From: Erwinia piriflorinigrans CFBP 5888 | Lineage (GTDB): Bacteria > Pseudomonadota > Gammaproteobacteria > Enterobacterales > Enterobacteriaceae | Reading direction: 5' to 3' | Assembly (NCBI RefSeq): GCF_001050515.1 | Contig: NZ_CAHS01000017.1 | Span: 171,417 to 235,416 of the forward strand | DNA length: 64,000 nucleotides | In this document: positions 56,353 through 64,000 of the stretch, one piece after another | Layout of the letters: each line of letters opens with the position of its first letter | How positions within the stretch are numbered: position 1 is the first letter of the stretch | Made by a program: the position numbers and the translations under genes | Notes under the pieces: model-generated | Database searches by the model: none | What the model was told of the DNA's origin: nothing | What the model saw: only the letters and a program-made list of their open reading frames with translations

Positions 56353-56394
56353 TTTTAAATTTATCATCTGTCTGTCTAAATTCGTCTGCTTCCA

Positions 56395-56423
56395 GAATTA
56401 AAGCAAAGCACGGGCTAAGTCAA
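56395..56423 (-). promoter_or_regulatory. thr operon promoter
   Basis: On the minus strand TTGACT (56423-56418), a 17-base spacer and TAATTC (56400-56395) lie about 40 bases upstream of thrL. E. coli uses the same TTGACT -35. Confidence 0.75.
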
Positions 56424-57040
56424 TTTTTTTATCGGCAGGCTGGCGTAGTGCACCGCTTCATATCTGCGCGGGTTTTCCAGCGACTTGCAGGCGTTCCCGG
56501 CAAGCTGGGTCATATTGATAGTCAATCACACTGGCTATGCTTTGTGGAGCAGAACATTCATCTGCCCGTTTTTTCTGCGGCAGGCGGTGAACTGCTTACG
56601 TGATATCCCACCGGGTGAACTTTACTTTCATCCGCACGCCCACGAGTCGGGGTAGATTGTGCAACAGACGCCGAACCAATGTAGAAACATCCCGCCATTT
56701 TAATTGACTAAAGATTGTCCCCTGAACGGCCCCGACAAAAAACATATTTCAGATGTCATATAAATGTCTTTATCAGAACTGTCTTATTAACCCCGGCGGG
56801 ATAAGTGAAACATCAACACTTCATTATTAAATTCATATTTATCAATAAGATGCTTTTTATTAAAAGCAGGTAACATTCCTTGTTAGCGCCCTATATTAAC
56901 CCGCAATGTGGCAAGCCATTTAGCGAGTAAAATCAGTACTTCGGGAAGCATTTTTCACAAAACTGTTAACGTGCTACAATTGGATTGATACAGGTCAGCT
57001 AAGCGTGGTTATATCACGTATATAGTTGTAGCCCATATTG
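56424..57040. other. Gene-free thr/arcA intergenic region
   Basis: This stretch has no convincing gene. E. coli carries lasT (yjtD) here, and no trace of that methyltransferase-like protein was recognised. The right part (56740-57000) is AT-rich and probably holds arcA promoters; one candidate is TTAACG...TACAAT near 56966-56981. Confidence 0.5.
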
Positions 57041-57181
57041 TTATGCTGTTGTTAATGCAGTTAAGATAGATGCCCCATTTGCACCAACGGGCATACAAGT
57101 ACCATCTTGTTGACCGTGCGCACCTTGTTGACGGGAGCAGGATGGTTTTTCAGGAATATCATGCTGTACCGCTGTTGTCAT
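57041..57181 (-). CDS. yjjY: YjjY-like small ORF divergent from arcA
   Basis: This is a 46-codon ORF beginning [13 protein letters not shown] and ending [10 protein letters not shown]. From memory, E. coli YjjY is also 46 residues, is also divergent from arcA at about 90 bases, and ends AVILTILTAT. Length, place and tail agree, but the rest does not resemble it. A longer in-frame start inside arcA exists. The tail-encoding DNA contains GTTAA-like repeats, so conservation could be regulatory, not coding. No function is known and the ribosome site is poor. Confidence 0.35.
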   Translation of the reverse strand: MTTAVQHDIPEKPSCSRQQGAHGQQDGTCMPVGANGASILTALTTA

Positions 57182-57266
57182 ATCCCGGCTCTTCACACCA
57201 GGTTTTGCCAGGATAACAGCCGTATGTCCTGTTTCGATTTTGTTGGCAATTTTAGGTAGCGAACAC

Positions 57267-57983
57267 ATGCAGACCCCGCACATACTTATCGTTGAAGACG
57301 AATTAGTCACTCGTAATACGCTCAAAAGTATTTTTGAAGCCGAAGGCTACATGGTTTATGAAGCTACGGATGGTGCTGAGATGCACCAGATTTTGACCGA
57401 GAACGACGTCAATCTGGTGATCATGGACATCAACCTGCCGGGTAAAAATGGCCTGTTGCTGGCACGTGAACTGCGTGAGCAGGCAAACGTGGCTCTGATG
57501 TTCCTGACGGGCCGTGATAACGAAGTTGATAAGATCCTCGGCCTGGAAATCGGTGCTGACGACTATATCACCAAACCTTTTAACCCACGCGAGCTCACTA
57601 TTCGGGCACGCAACCTGCTATCGCGCACCATGAATCTGGCGGCCGTCAGTGACGAGCGTAAACTGGTTGAGAGTTATCGCTTTAACGGTTGGGAACTGGA
57701 TATTAACAGTCGTTCCCTGGTCAGTCCGCAGGGCGATCACTACAAACTGCCACGTAGTGAATTTCGCGCCATGCTGCATTTCTGTGAGAATCCGGGCAAG
57801 ATCCAGACGCGTGCCGATCTGTTAAAGAAAATGACCGGTCGTGAACTAAAACCACATGACCGTACCGTTGATGTGACCATTCGCCGCATCCGCAAGCATT
57901 TTGAATCAACCCCCGACACGCCGGAAATTATCGCCACGATCCACGGCGAAGGTTACCGTTTCTGTGGTGACCTACAGGACTAG
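57267..57983 (+). CDS. arcA: Response regulator ArcA
   Basis: ArcA is an OmpR-family regulator of aerobic and anaerobic metabolism, phosphorylated by ArcB. It has 238 residues, as in E. coli. The receiver domain (1-120) has the phospho-acceptor Asp54 in [11 protein letters not shown] and conserved Thr and Lys in FLTGRD and ITKPF. A winged-helix DNA-binding domain (about 135-235) ends RRIRKHFE and [12 protein letters not shown]. The ATG at 57267 gives [12 protein letters not shown]; the in-frame start at 57240 is not family-like. Confidence 0.97.
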   Translation: MQTPHILIVEDELVTRNTLKSIFEAEGYMVYEATDGAEMHQILTENDVNLVIMDINLPGKNGLLLARELREQANVALMFLTGRDNEVDKILGLEIGADDYITKPFNPRELTIRARNLLSRTMNLAAVSDERKLVESYRFNGWELDINSRSLVSPQGDHYKLPRSEFRAMLHFCENPGKIQTRADLLKKMTGRELKPHDRTVDVTIRRIRKHFESTPDTPEIIATIHGEGYRFCGDLQD

Positions 57984-57990
57984 TCTTTGT

Positions 57991-58019
57991 GGGGCGGACA
58001 GCTTTTCTCCGTCCGTCCC
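57991..58019 (+). terminator. Possible terminator after arcA
   Basis: GGGGCGGAC (57991-57999) pairs with GTCCGTCCC (58011-58019) with one G-U pair, eight bases after arcA. The sequence after it is only moderately T-rich. Confidence 0.4.
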
Positions 58020-58053
58020 ATCGCTTTCGCTTTTCATGCCCTTTAAAGCCAGA

Positions 58054-58521
58054 TTATTTACCCCACGGCATAATCGGCACGGCGCTGAGCGCATTTTTAG
58101 GTGAACCATCCACCACTTTATCTGAATAACTTAAGTAAATTAAAGCATGGCGATTCTGATCATAGAAACGCACAACCTGCAGCTTTTTGAACACCAGTGA
58201 AGTACGCTGGCGGAATACCACCTCCCCTTCAGCTTTACCCTGCGCAATCTTGTCGCTCAATTCAACCGGCCCCACCTGCTGACAGGAGATGGCAGCGTCC
58301 GCAGTATCTTCAGCCAGGCCCAGCCCCCCTTTGATACCGCCAGTCTTCGCCCGACTGATATAGCAGGTGACATTTTTCACATCGGGATCGTCGAAGGCTT
58401 CAACCACAATCTTATGATCGGGGCCAAACATCTTGAATACGGTATCAACTGAGCCGACCTGCTCAGCCTGCAACGCCGCTGAAAACAGCAGGGTTGAAGT
58501 GACTACTAACACTTTTTTCAT
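58054..58521 (-). CDS. creA: CreA family periplasmic protein
   Basis: This is a conserved secreted protein of unknown function, 155 residues (157 in E. coli). A signal peptide ([19 protein letters not shown]) is followed by [39 protein letters not shown] with one of two conserved cysteines, and [16 protein letters not shown]. The ATG at 58521 gives a normal signal peptide; ATG 58527 is possible. In E. coli creA leads creABCD, but here no creB, creC or creD is next to it. Confidence 0.92.
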   Translation of the reverse strand: MKKVLVVTSTLLFSAALQAEQVGSVDTVFKMFGPDHKIVVEAFDDPDVKNVTCYISRAKTGGIKGGLGLAEDTADAAISCQQVGPVELSDKIAQGKAEGEVVFRQRTSLVFKKLQVVRFYDQNRHALIYLSYSDKVVDGSPKNALSAVPIMPWGK

Positions 58522-58732
58522 TGTCATCACGTGACCCATTCAATAAAAATAGATCTCATTGTAAATTATCTCGAAAATAAAGTACGGATAAATATTTTTA
58601 ATAGATTGCGGCTAATTGTTGTGAGCGACATTCTCCAACAAAAAAAACCTAATATTTTGCTTTGGCAATTGGTGCTACTATTTATCGTCTTTGCTTTCAT
58701 CGCATTAAACCTGAGTCATATGAGGACGATTT

Positions 58733-59611
58733 ATGGACCAAGCTGGTATCATTCGAGATTTGCTTGTCTGGCTGGAGAGCCACCTTGATCAACCGTTATC
58801 TCTCGATAACGTGGCAGCAAAATCAGGTTACTCAAAATGGCATTTACAAAGAATGTTCAAGGACGTCACCGGTCATGCGATTGGCGCATATATCCGTGCC
58901 CGCCGCCTGTCTAAAGCAGCAGTGGCTTTACGTCTGACCAGCCGCCCCATCCTGGACATTGCTCTGCAATACCGTTTTGATTCGCAGCAAACTTTTACCC
59001 GTGCGTTTAAAAAACAGTTTTCTCAAACGCCGGCCTGGTATCGCCGCTCATCTGACTGGCATGCATTTGGTCTGCGCCCCCCTATCCGCCTCGACAACTA
59101 TGTGATGCCGGAGCCAACATGGGTTGATCTACCGGAAACCGTGTTAGTCGGTTCGACCCAAAGTTATAGTTGTACGCTGGAGCAAATTTCCAGTTTCCGC
59201 GATGAAATGCGCCTACAGTTCTGGCGGCAGTTTTTAACCGAGACGGATACCGTCCCCCCCATATTGTACGGGCTGAATCAGGCGCGCCCAAGCAGTGATA
59301 AAGATGATGAGCAGGAGATCCTCTATACCACGGCGGTGCTGTCCGACCACATGTCGAGCAAACTGCATGCTACGCAGACAGTGATGTTGGAAGCGGGTGA
59401 ATATGTGCAGTTTACCTATAAAGGACTGCGCAGCGGGCTGCAAGATTTTGTCCTGCAAATTTACGGGACCTGTATGCCAACATTAGGGCTCACGCGACGT
59501 AAAGGGCAGGATATAGAGCGCTTTTATACCCACGGTGGTAAGAAACGCCCGGAGCCCCCCAAAGAGATTCATTGCGATTATCTGATCCCTATTCGGCGTC
59601 AGCCAGCATAA
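58733..59611 (+). CDS. rob: AraC/XylS-family activator Rob
   Basis: Rob is an abundant activator of the mar/sox/rob regulon (efflux, solvent and antibiotic tolerance). It has 292 residues (289 in E. coli). Two helix-turn-helix motifs lie in the N-terminal 100 residues (SLDNVAAKSGYSKWHLQRMF and ILDIALQYRFDSQQTFTRAF). The C-terminal domain is of the GyrI-like ligand-binding type. It is a single gene followed by a good terminator. Confidence 0.96.
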   Translation: MDQAGIIRDLLVWLESHLDQPLSLDNVAAKSGYSKWHLQRMFKDVTGHAIGAYIRARRLSKAAVALRLTSRPILDIALQYRFDSQQTFTRAFKKQFSQTPAWYRRSSDWHAFGLRPPIRLDNYVMPEPTWVDLPETVLVGSTQSYSCTLEQISSFRDEMRLQFWRQFLTETDTVPPILYGLNQARPSSDKDDEQEILYTTAVLSDHMSSKLHATQTVMLEAGEYVQFTYKGLRSGLQDFVLQIYGTCMPTLGLTRRKGQDIERFYTHGGKKRPEPPKEIHCDYLIPIRRQPA

Positions 59612-59625
59612 ACGCACTACAATAT

Positions 59626-59652
59626 AAAGGGCCAATCATACTGGCCCTTTTT
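59626..59652 (+). terminator. rob terminator
   Basis: AAAGGGCCA (59626-59634) pairs with TGGCCCTTT (59642-59650) around seven bases and ends in five T. Confidence 0.9.
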
Positions 59653-59680
59653 AACACGCCACTTTCAGCATTGCCGTTCT

Positions 59681-60328
59681 TCAGCGTTGCAGTTCGTCGA
59701 GCGCCGTATCATCAAGATGAGCAACGTCACCGGCGGTCTCCACCACCCAGCCTGAGGCCAGCCACGGGCTTTGCTGGTGGTCGACGCGAGAGAGAGAGCA
59801 GTTACGCAGGCGCAGACGGCGTTCGGCATTGGCCGGCAGGCCGAGGATGGTGCTCAACAGCACGCCCAGCGCCATACCGTGACTGACAATTAGCGGGCGG
59901 CTGCCTTCAGGCAGTGCCAGACAGGCATCCAGTGCCTGGCGCATACGCTGGGCCATTTCGCTCATTGATTCCCCGCCGGGGATACGGCCGTTTTCGGTGC
60001 CGTCCACCAGCGCTTTACGCCAGCTCTCTTCTTCCGCACTCAGTGAGTCCAGCTCACGCTTCTCCAGCACGCCCATATCCAGCTCGCGCAGACGAGGATC
60101 GAGGACGACAGAGCAGACGCAGGCATCGGCAATGATCTCGGCAGTGCGGCGGGTACGGCCCAGATCGCTGGCGATCACATGAGTAATACCGAGATTTTTC
60201 ACCCGCATCCCCACCTGATAAGCCTGCTGCTCTCCTTTCGCAGTCAGCGCGCTGTCTGACTGCCCCTGAATGCGGCGCGCCGCATTCCATAACGTTTCTC
60301 CGTGGCGAACAAGATAGACCTGTAACAT
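59681..60328 (-). CDS. gpmB: Phosphoglycerate mutase-like phosphatase GpmB
   Basis: This is a histidine-phosphatase superfamily protein of 215 residues, as in E. coli GpmB (YtjC). The catalytic LVRHGETLWNA has His9, and SDLGRTRRTAEI and VSHGMALGVLL complete the active site. Although named as a mutase, the true activity of the family is uncertain and it may be a sugar phosphatase. The ATG at 60328 gives MLQVYLVRHG; an in-frame start at 60376 adds non-family residues. Confidence 0.93.
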   Translation of the reverse strand: MLQVYLVRHGETLWNAARRIQGQSDSALTAKGEQQAYQVGMRVKNLGITHVIASDLGRTRRTAEIIADACVCSVVLDPRLRELDMGVLEKRELDSLSAEEESWRKALVDGTENGRIPGGESMSEMAQRMRQALDACLALPEGSRPLIVSHGMALGVLLSTILGLPANAERRLRLRNCSLSRVDHQQSPWLASGWVVETAGDVAHLDDTALDELQR

Positions 60329-60378
60329 GCGTTTTTCCGTTATACTGCGACAAATTTGCGTAGAGGGTTCAAACAATT

Positions 60379-60936
60379 ATGTACCATGTTGTCGCTGCTA
60401 CCATCAATCCAGCCAAAATTAAGGCAATTTCTCAGGCTTTCAGCGATATATTCGGAGCAGGATCCTGCCATATTGAGGGCGTCGAGGTCGATAGCGGCGT
60501 TGCTGCGCAGCCCATCTCAAATACAGAAACGAGAACTGGCGCACGTCAGCGCGTGATGAATGCACGACAGGTTCGCCCGGAAGCCGACTTTTGGGTCGCC
60601 ATCGAAGCAGGAATTGAAGAGGATACCGCCTTCGCGTGGATGGTGGTGGAAAACCAAAGGCTGCGCGGCGAGTCGCGCTCTGCCAGCTTTACGCTGCCCG
60701 CCATCGTGATGAAAGGCATTCATCAGGGACGCGAACTGGGCGAAGAGATGGCCCGCCTGACCGGCATTGAGAATATCAAACACAAAGGCGGCGCTATTGG
60801 CGCTTTTACCGCCGGTCATCTGACGCGCTCAAGCGTCTACCATCAGGCACTGATCCTCGCGCTCTGCCCGTTCCATAACGACATCTATCAGCGCAAGGCG
60901 GATGATGAGGATTCAGACCTTATCAGAACCCGTTAA
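60379..60936 (+). CDS. yjjX: Inosine/xanthosine triphosphatase YjjX
   Basis: YjjX is a house-cleaning NTPase acting on ITP and XTP. It has 185 residues (170 in E. coli). [18 protein letters not shown] is the N-terminal signature, and [20 protein letters not shown] and [20 protein letters not shown] mark the active site. The extra C-terminal residues overlap the convergent trpR gene by 24 bases. It starts 50 bases from the divergent gpmB. Confidence 0.94.
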   Translation: MYHVVAATINPAKIKAISQAFSDIFGAGSCHIEGVEVDSGVAAQPISNTETRTGARQRVMNARQVRPEADFWVAIEAGIEEDTAFAWMVVENQRLRGESRSASFTLPAIVMKGIHQGRELGEEMARLTGIENIKHKGGAIGAFTAGHLTRSSVYHQALILALCPFHNDIYQRKADDEDSDLIRTR

Positions 60937-61245
60937 CAATTGCGCTTCCAGCCAGTTTTTCAACGCCGGGGGCGCGCTTTTAAGGCTGTTAGAACCGCGA
61001 GTGATGGTCGCGATCCCCGCCCCAAGTTCACTCTTCAGCTCGCGCTGGCTCATTTCACCGCGCATCAGTTCTTCAATAATGCGTAAACGCGTCCCCAATG
61101 CCTCACGCTCATCCGGTGTCAGCATCAGTTGCAGCAACGGCAGCTGAAGATCGCTCTGACAGGCGCGTTGCAGCAGCGTGACAAAGCGTCGCCAGTCTTC
61201 ATCAGGCGGTTCGGCGGTAACGGGAACGGATGAGTAATCGGTCAT
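60913..61245 (-). CDS. trpR: trp operon repressor
   Basis: TrpR is a tryptophan-activated repressor of trp, aroH and its own gene. It has 110 residues (108 in E. coli). [20 protein letters not shown] precedes the helix-turn-helix [20 protein letters not shown], and the C-terminal helices dimerise. The ATG at 61245 (MTDYSSVP) is used; upstream in-frame starts pass through the operator. Confidence 0.95.
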   Translation of the reverse strand: MTDYSSVPVTAEPPDEDWRRFVTLLQRACQSDLQLPLLQLMLTPDEREALGTRLRIIEELMRGEMSQRELKSELGAGIATITRGSNSLKSAPPALKNWLEAQLLTGSDKV

Positions 61246-61258
61246 AATGGTAGGCTGC

Positions 61259-61278
61259 CATACTATTAAGCTAGTACA
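61259..61278 (-). promoter_or_regulatory. trp operator at the trpR promoter
   Basis: On the minus strand GTACTAGCTTAATAGTAT is a near-palindrome that matches the trp operator core ACTAG-NTTAA-TAGTA. It lies 14-33 bases upstream of trpR, so autorepression is likely. Confidence 0.75.
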
Positions 61279-61331
61279 ACAGCATACCATCATCATCTGC
61301 TGACTTGAAGCCGCCAGCATACGGCGACCAG

Positions 61332-63266
61332 TTAGTAACGTTGCTGCCACTCACTATCGGCAAATAGCTTATCCGACCGATCGAGGAAATGGCGATAGTA
61401 GGCATCATAGGCCAACACGTTTTTCACATAACCCCGGGTTTCAGAGAACGGAATCGTTTCAATAAACGCCACCACGTCCAGTTTCCCGGCGCTGTTACCC
61501 TGCCAGGTACGCACCCGCGAAGGTCCGGCGTTATATGCCGCCGAGGCGAAAATACGGTTCTCACCGAACTGCTGATAGACCGATTCCAGATACTGCGTGC
61601 CAATCTGAATATTGGTTTCCGCATCCAGCAGCTGACTACTGTTGCTGTAACCCGCAATGCCAAATTTAGTGACGGTGTGCTGGGCAGTCGCCGGCATCAC
61701 CTGCATCAGGCCGGAGGCCCCGACCGGCGAACGCACTTTCGGGTTCCAGGCGCTCTCCTGGCGGGCAATGGCCATCGCATAACTGGCTGGGATCGCCTTG
61801 CCGCTGATATAGCGCGTAAACTGCGGCTGCCAGGCCAGCGGGAAGCGCTCCTGTAGGCTGTTCCACAGCTTACCGCTGATGGTCGCCTGCACGCTCAAAT
61901 CCCACCAATTTTGCGACAGCGCGTAACTGGCCAACATTTGCTGCTGGCTACGGCTACGGCTGGAGATCAGATAGCCCCATTCACTGCGCGCCAAATTATC
62001 CATGCCCCAGTACATCAGTTCGCGCACGCGGGCGATTTCCGCGCCGCGCGTCAGGCTGCTGTCCACCGCCGGGGCTTTATCCACCTGCAACGGATAGTCA
62101 ACGCCCAGCTTCTGGGCCGCAACCATCGGGTAGAAACCGCGCTGCTGCATCAGCTTGCGCAGGATGCCGTCGGCTTCTTCTTTGCGCCCCTGTTCAAGCA
62201 GCAGATCGGCCTGCCAGTACTGCCATTCGTCTTTCTCCTTTGCTTCAAGCGGCAAGCGGGCAATCCAGGTATTCATTCCGTGGCGGTCATTGTTGCCAAG
62301 CGACATCCGCACCCGGCGCTCAACCAGCATGGTGGAATCGCTACGCATCACCACATTATCGCGCCAGCGCGCCTGCTCGCTGGTAATATCGTTGCTCATC
62401 AGACGCCAGGCCACCGCCTCTTTCATCTCCTGCACCTGCTGCTCATCCAGTTCTTGCAGCTGCGCCAAACGCGGGATCAGCTGCCGTGCCTGCTCCACAT
62501 CGCTACGTGCCAGACTGGTAAACGCAATCACGCTGGCCTGGCGAGTGAAGTCAGTCGGCCCGACCGAGGCGGCAAACATCTCTACCGTCTGCGGATTATT
62601 TTGCAGAGCCTGCACCGCGTTGGCGATGGTTTGGTAATCTGCGGGGAGCTGCTTCGCCAGCGCGTTGACCAGGCTGGTGTTACCGGCTTTCATCGCCAGG
62701 CGAATGCGCTCAAGGACGGTTATCGGGTTTTGCTGCCCGGCCTGCTGCCAGGCGCTGAACAATTTGTCACAGGCGGCAGGCAGTGAGCTGCCCGTCAGCC
62801 AGATGGCTTTTGCGCCTTCCCAGGCGACCTGCGGCTGTCCGGTAGAGCCTTTCGCGTAATACCAGTTACAGCGGGCGGCAACCGGCTTAGGCGGCTGCGG
62901 GCTGAACACCAACAGCCCGCGCCAATCTTCACGCGCGGCCAGCTGGTTAACAAAACGCGCGGGCAGCGAAGCGACCGGGGGCAACGTCGGGTAGCGCTGA
63001 ATAAACGCATTCACCGCTAGCCCGGTTTCCTGATCGAGGTTTTGCGCCAGCTGGCGGTACTCAAGATACGGATACAGTGGATAATCTCGCAGGGTGGGCA
63101 TCAGCTGCTCCACGGTGTCCATCTGTTTGTTATCCCACGCCTGCTTGATCTGCTGGTAGCGGGCGCGCTGTTCGTCAAGTGAATCTGCCCGTACGCTGCC
63201 GGTGACCACCGTTAAACAGGCCGCTGCTATCCACCATTGCCACTTATCCACCCTGACTTTCTTCAC
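61332..63266 (-). CDS. slt: Soluble lytic murein transglycosylase Slt70
   Basis: Slt is a periplasmic enzyme that cleaves peptidoglycan to 1,6-anhydromuropeptides. It has 644 residues (645 in E. coli). A signal peptide (about 1-27, ending SVRA) is followed by a long superhelical U domain of alpha repeats (to about 450). A C-terminal lysozyme-like domain carries the catalytic Glu in [11 protein letters not shown], with [11 protein letters not shown] and [10 protein letters not shown]. It is encoded upstream of trpR on the same strand. Confidence 0.96.
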   Translation of the reverse strand: MKKVRVDKWQWWIAAACLTVVTGSVRADSLDEQRARYQQIKQAWDNKQMDTVEQLMPTLRDYPLYPYLEYRQLAQNLDQETGLAVNAFIQRYPTLPPVASLPARFVNQLAAREDWRGLLVFSPQPPKPVAARCNWYYAKGSTGQPQVAWEGAKAIWLTGSSLPAACDKLFSAWQQAGQQNPITVLERIRLAMKAGNTSLVNALAKQLPADYQTIANAVQALQNNPQTVEMFAASVGPTDFTRQASVIAFTSLARSDVEQARQLIPRLAQLQELDEQQVQEMKEAVAWRLMSNDITSEQARWRDNVVMRSDSTMLVERRVRMSLGNNDRHGMNTWIARLPLEAKEKDEWQYWQADLLLEQGRKEEADGILRKLMQQRGFYPMVAAQKLGVDYPLQVDKAPAVDSSLTRGAEIARVRELMYWGMDNLARSEWGYLISSRSRSQQQMLASYALSQNWWDLSVQATISGKLWNSLQERFPLAWQPQFTRYISGKAIPASYAMAIARQESAWNPKVRSPVGASGLMQVMPATAQHTVTKFGIAGYSNSSQLLDAETNIQIGTQYLESVYQQFGENRIFASAAYNAGPSRVRTWQGNSAGKLDVVAFIETIPFSETRGYVKNVLAYDAYYRHFLDRSDKLFADSEWQQRY

Positions 63267-63401
63267 GTTACCGCCTCGTTTTGTGCTGAACCGCCAAATA
63301 TGCTTACTTTATGCTAACCAGGAGCGGCCTTTCCTGCCATGCGTACAACAAATATTTACTGAATGACTGTCCTGACATGCTCCATCATTGTTCACACAAT
63401 G

Positions 63402-63416
63402 TGCAATAACCGTGCA
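63402..63416 (+). promoter_or_regulatory. Possible NtrC-type enhancer site
   Basis: TGCAATAACCGTGCA is an imperfect palindrome with one good NtrC half (GTGCA) and one weaker half. It lies about 60 bases upstream of the -24 element of a sigma-54 promoter, a normal distance for an activator site. Confidence 0.35.
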
Positions 63417-63467
63417 TTACGCCAACGGTTATTCTAAAAACCATATTACTATCAGACAGATAAAAAC

Positions 63468-63483
63468 TGGCACAACCTTTGCT
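63468..63483 (+). promoter_or_regulatory. Sigma-54 promoter upstream of atzF
   Basis: TGGCAC (63468-63473), five bases, then TTGCT (63479-63483) match the -24/-12 consensus TGGCACG-N4-TTGCW at every key position except one. Transcription would begin about 30 bases before the atzF ATG. This suggests nitrogen-limited expression through NtrC. Confidence 0.8.
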
Positions 63484-63523
63484 CTGTTGAATTCCATCTT
63501 GTATACCAGACGGAATTCATCTT

Positions 63524-64000
63524 ATGGCTGTTACCACCGGGTTTACGTTACAGGACTGGCAACATCATTTTCAGCAGCATCCCGCGCAGGTGCTGCCGAC
63601 GCTGGACGGATTGCTGACAGAACTTTCCACTGACGACAATGCGTGGCTGTATGTGGCAACCCCTGAACAGCTACGCGCCCAGCTGGAGCCGCTGCTGGCC
63701 CGCTGGCAGCAGGACCCGGCCTCGCTACCGCTGTTTGGCGTGCCTTTTGCGGTAAAAGACAATATTGATGTCGCCGACTGGCCGACCAGCGCCGCCTGTC
63801 CGGCACTGACTTACCAGGCCCAGGCCGACGCCCATGCGGTGGCAAACTTAAAGGCCGCTGGCGCCGTGGTGATGGGCAAAACCAACCTCGACCAGTACGC
63901 CACCGGGCTGGTTGGCACGCGTTCACCCTTTGGTGCGGTGCGTAACACCTTTAATCCGGCTTACGTCAGCGGCGGCTCCAGCTCCGGCTCGGCCTCGGTG
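63524..64000 (+). CDS. atzF: Allophanate hydrolase, N-terminal part (runs off right edge)
   Basis: This is the first 159 residues of an amidase-signature hydrolase that splits allophanate to ammonia and carbon dioxide, the second step of the urea carboxylase route. GVPFAVKDNIDVADWP carries the catalytic lysine, TNLDQYATGLVGTRSPFGA is characteristic of allophanate hydrolases, and SGGSSSGSASV holds the serine nucleophile region of the amidase signature. Urea carboxylase genes would be expected beyond the edge. Ribosome site: GGAA only, weak. E. coli K-12 has no counterpart here. Confidence 0.88.
   Translation, partial: MAVTTGFTLQDWQHHFQQHPAQVLPTLDGLLTELSTDDNAWLYVATPEQLRAQLEPLLARWQQDPASLPLFGVPFAVKDNIDVADWPTSAACPALTYQAQADAHAVANLKAAGAVVMGKTNLDQYATGLVGTRSPFGAVRNTFNPAYVSGGSSSGSASV

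Noticed and set aside
56325..56603. 92-codon ORF in the thr/arcA gap
   Set aside because: It starts on the antisense of thrL, has no family resemblance and no ribosome site.
57041..57075. GTTAA repeats as a canonical ArcA box
   Set aside because: The two GTTAA units are nine bases apart rather than the usual eleven, so I mention them only as a possible reason for local conservation.

Overview
The window is a stretch of enterobacterial chromosome, most like Erwinia or Pantoea (Erwiniaceae). Nearly every gene has a close counterpart in the Escherichia coli region that runs from slt and arcA across the thr operon to ilvI, but the strand given here runs opposite to the E. coli map. The genus assignment is inferred from gene content and missing genes, not from a database match. 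No rRNA, tRNA, CRISPR array, insertion sequence or prophage was seen.

Layout, left to right. 1-6400: the 5' part of ilvI, a long gene-free gap, then the leucine operon leuL-leuABCD behind an attenuator. 6400-13800: the glucose-phosphate stress and thiamine block, made of setA, the SgrS small RNA, sgrR, a TPP riboswitch, thiBPQ and the DedA-family gene yabI. 13900-20100: polB with a probable LexA box, rapA and rluA. 20190-28000: djlA, then the envelope/vitamin/ribosome operon lptD-surA-pdxA-rsmA-apaG-apaH. 28000-35100: folA, a LysE/RhtB-type exporter, carB-carA with ARG boxes and a RutR-type site, and dapB. 35290-41030: the leftward operon ribF-ileS-lspA-fkpB-ispH, and then rpsT. 41700-47200: a pair of direct repeats, nhaA, a Bor/Iss-type lipoprotein gene, and dnaJ-dnaK with two sigma-32 promoters. 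47400-51500: an acyltransferase-3 gene, mog, talB and yaaA. 51500-56420: thrC-thrB-thrA-thrL with promoter and attenuator. 56400-63300: a long gap, a possible YjjY-like small ORF, arcA, creA, rob, gpmB, yjjX, trpR and slt. 63400-64000: an allophanate hydrolase (atzF) gene that runs off the right edge, behind a near-consensus sigma-54 promoter.

Compared with E. coli, several genes are missing between otherwise conserved neighbours: leuO, araBAD/araC, the kef/cai/fix block, rihC, nhaR, lasT and creBCD. The additions are the exporter, the Bor-like lipoprotein, the acyltransferase and atzF. Regulation is unusually readable: two peptide-leader attenuators (leu, thr), a TPP riboswitch with an enlarged P3 arm, a small RNA that keeps its ptsG-pairing seed but lacks the SgrT peptide, heat-shock promoters, and a nitrogen-type promoter.

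No large undescribed system was found. The best leads are the sigma-54/atzF promoter, the SgrS and TPP riboswitch variants, the small ORF upstream of arcA, the exporter that reads through a terminator, and several repeat and hairpin elements.
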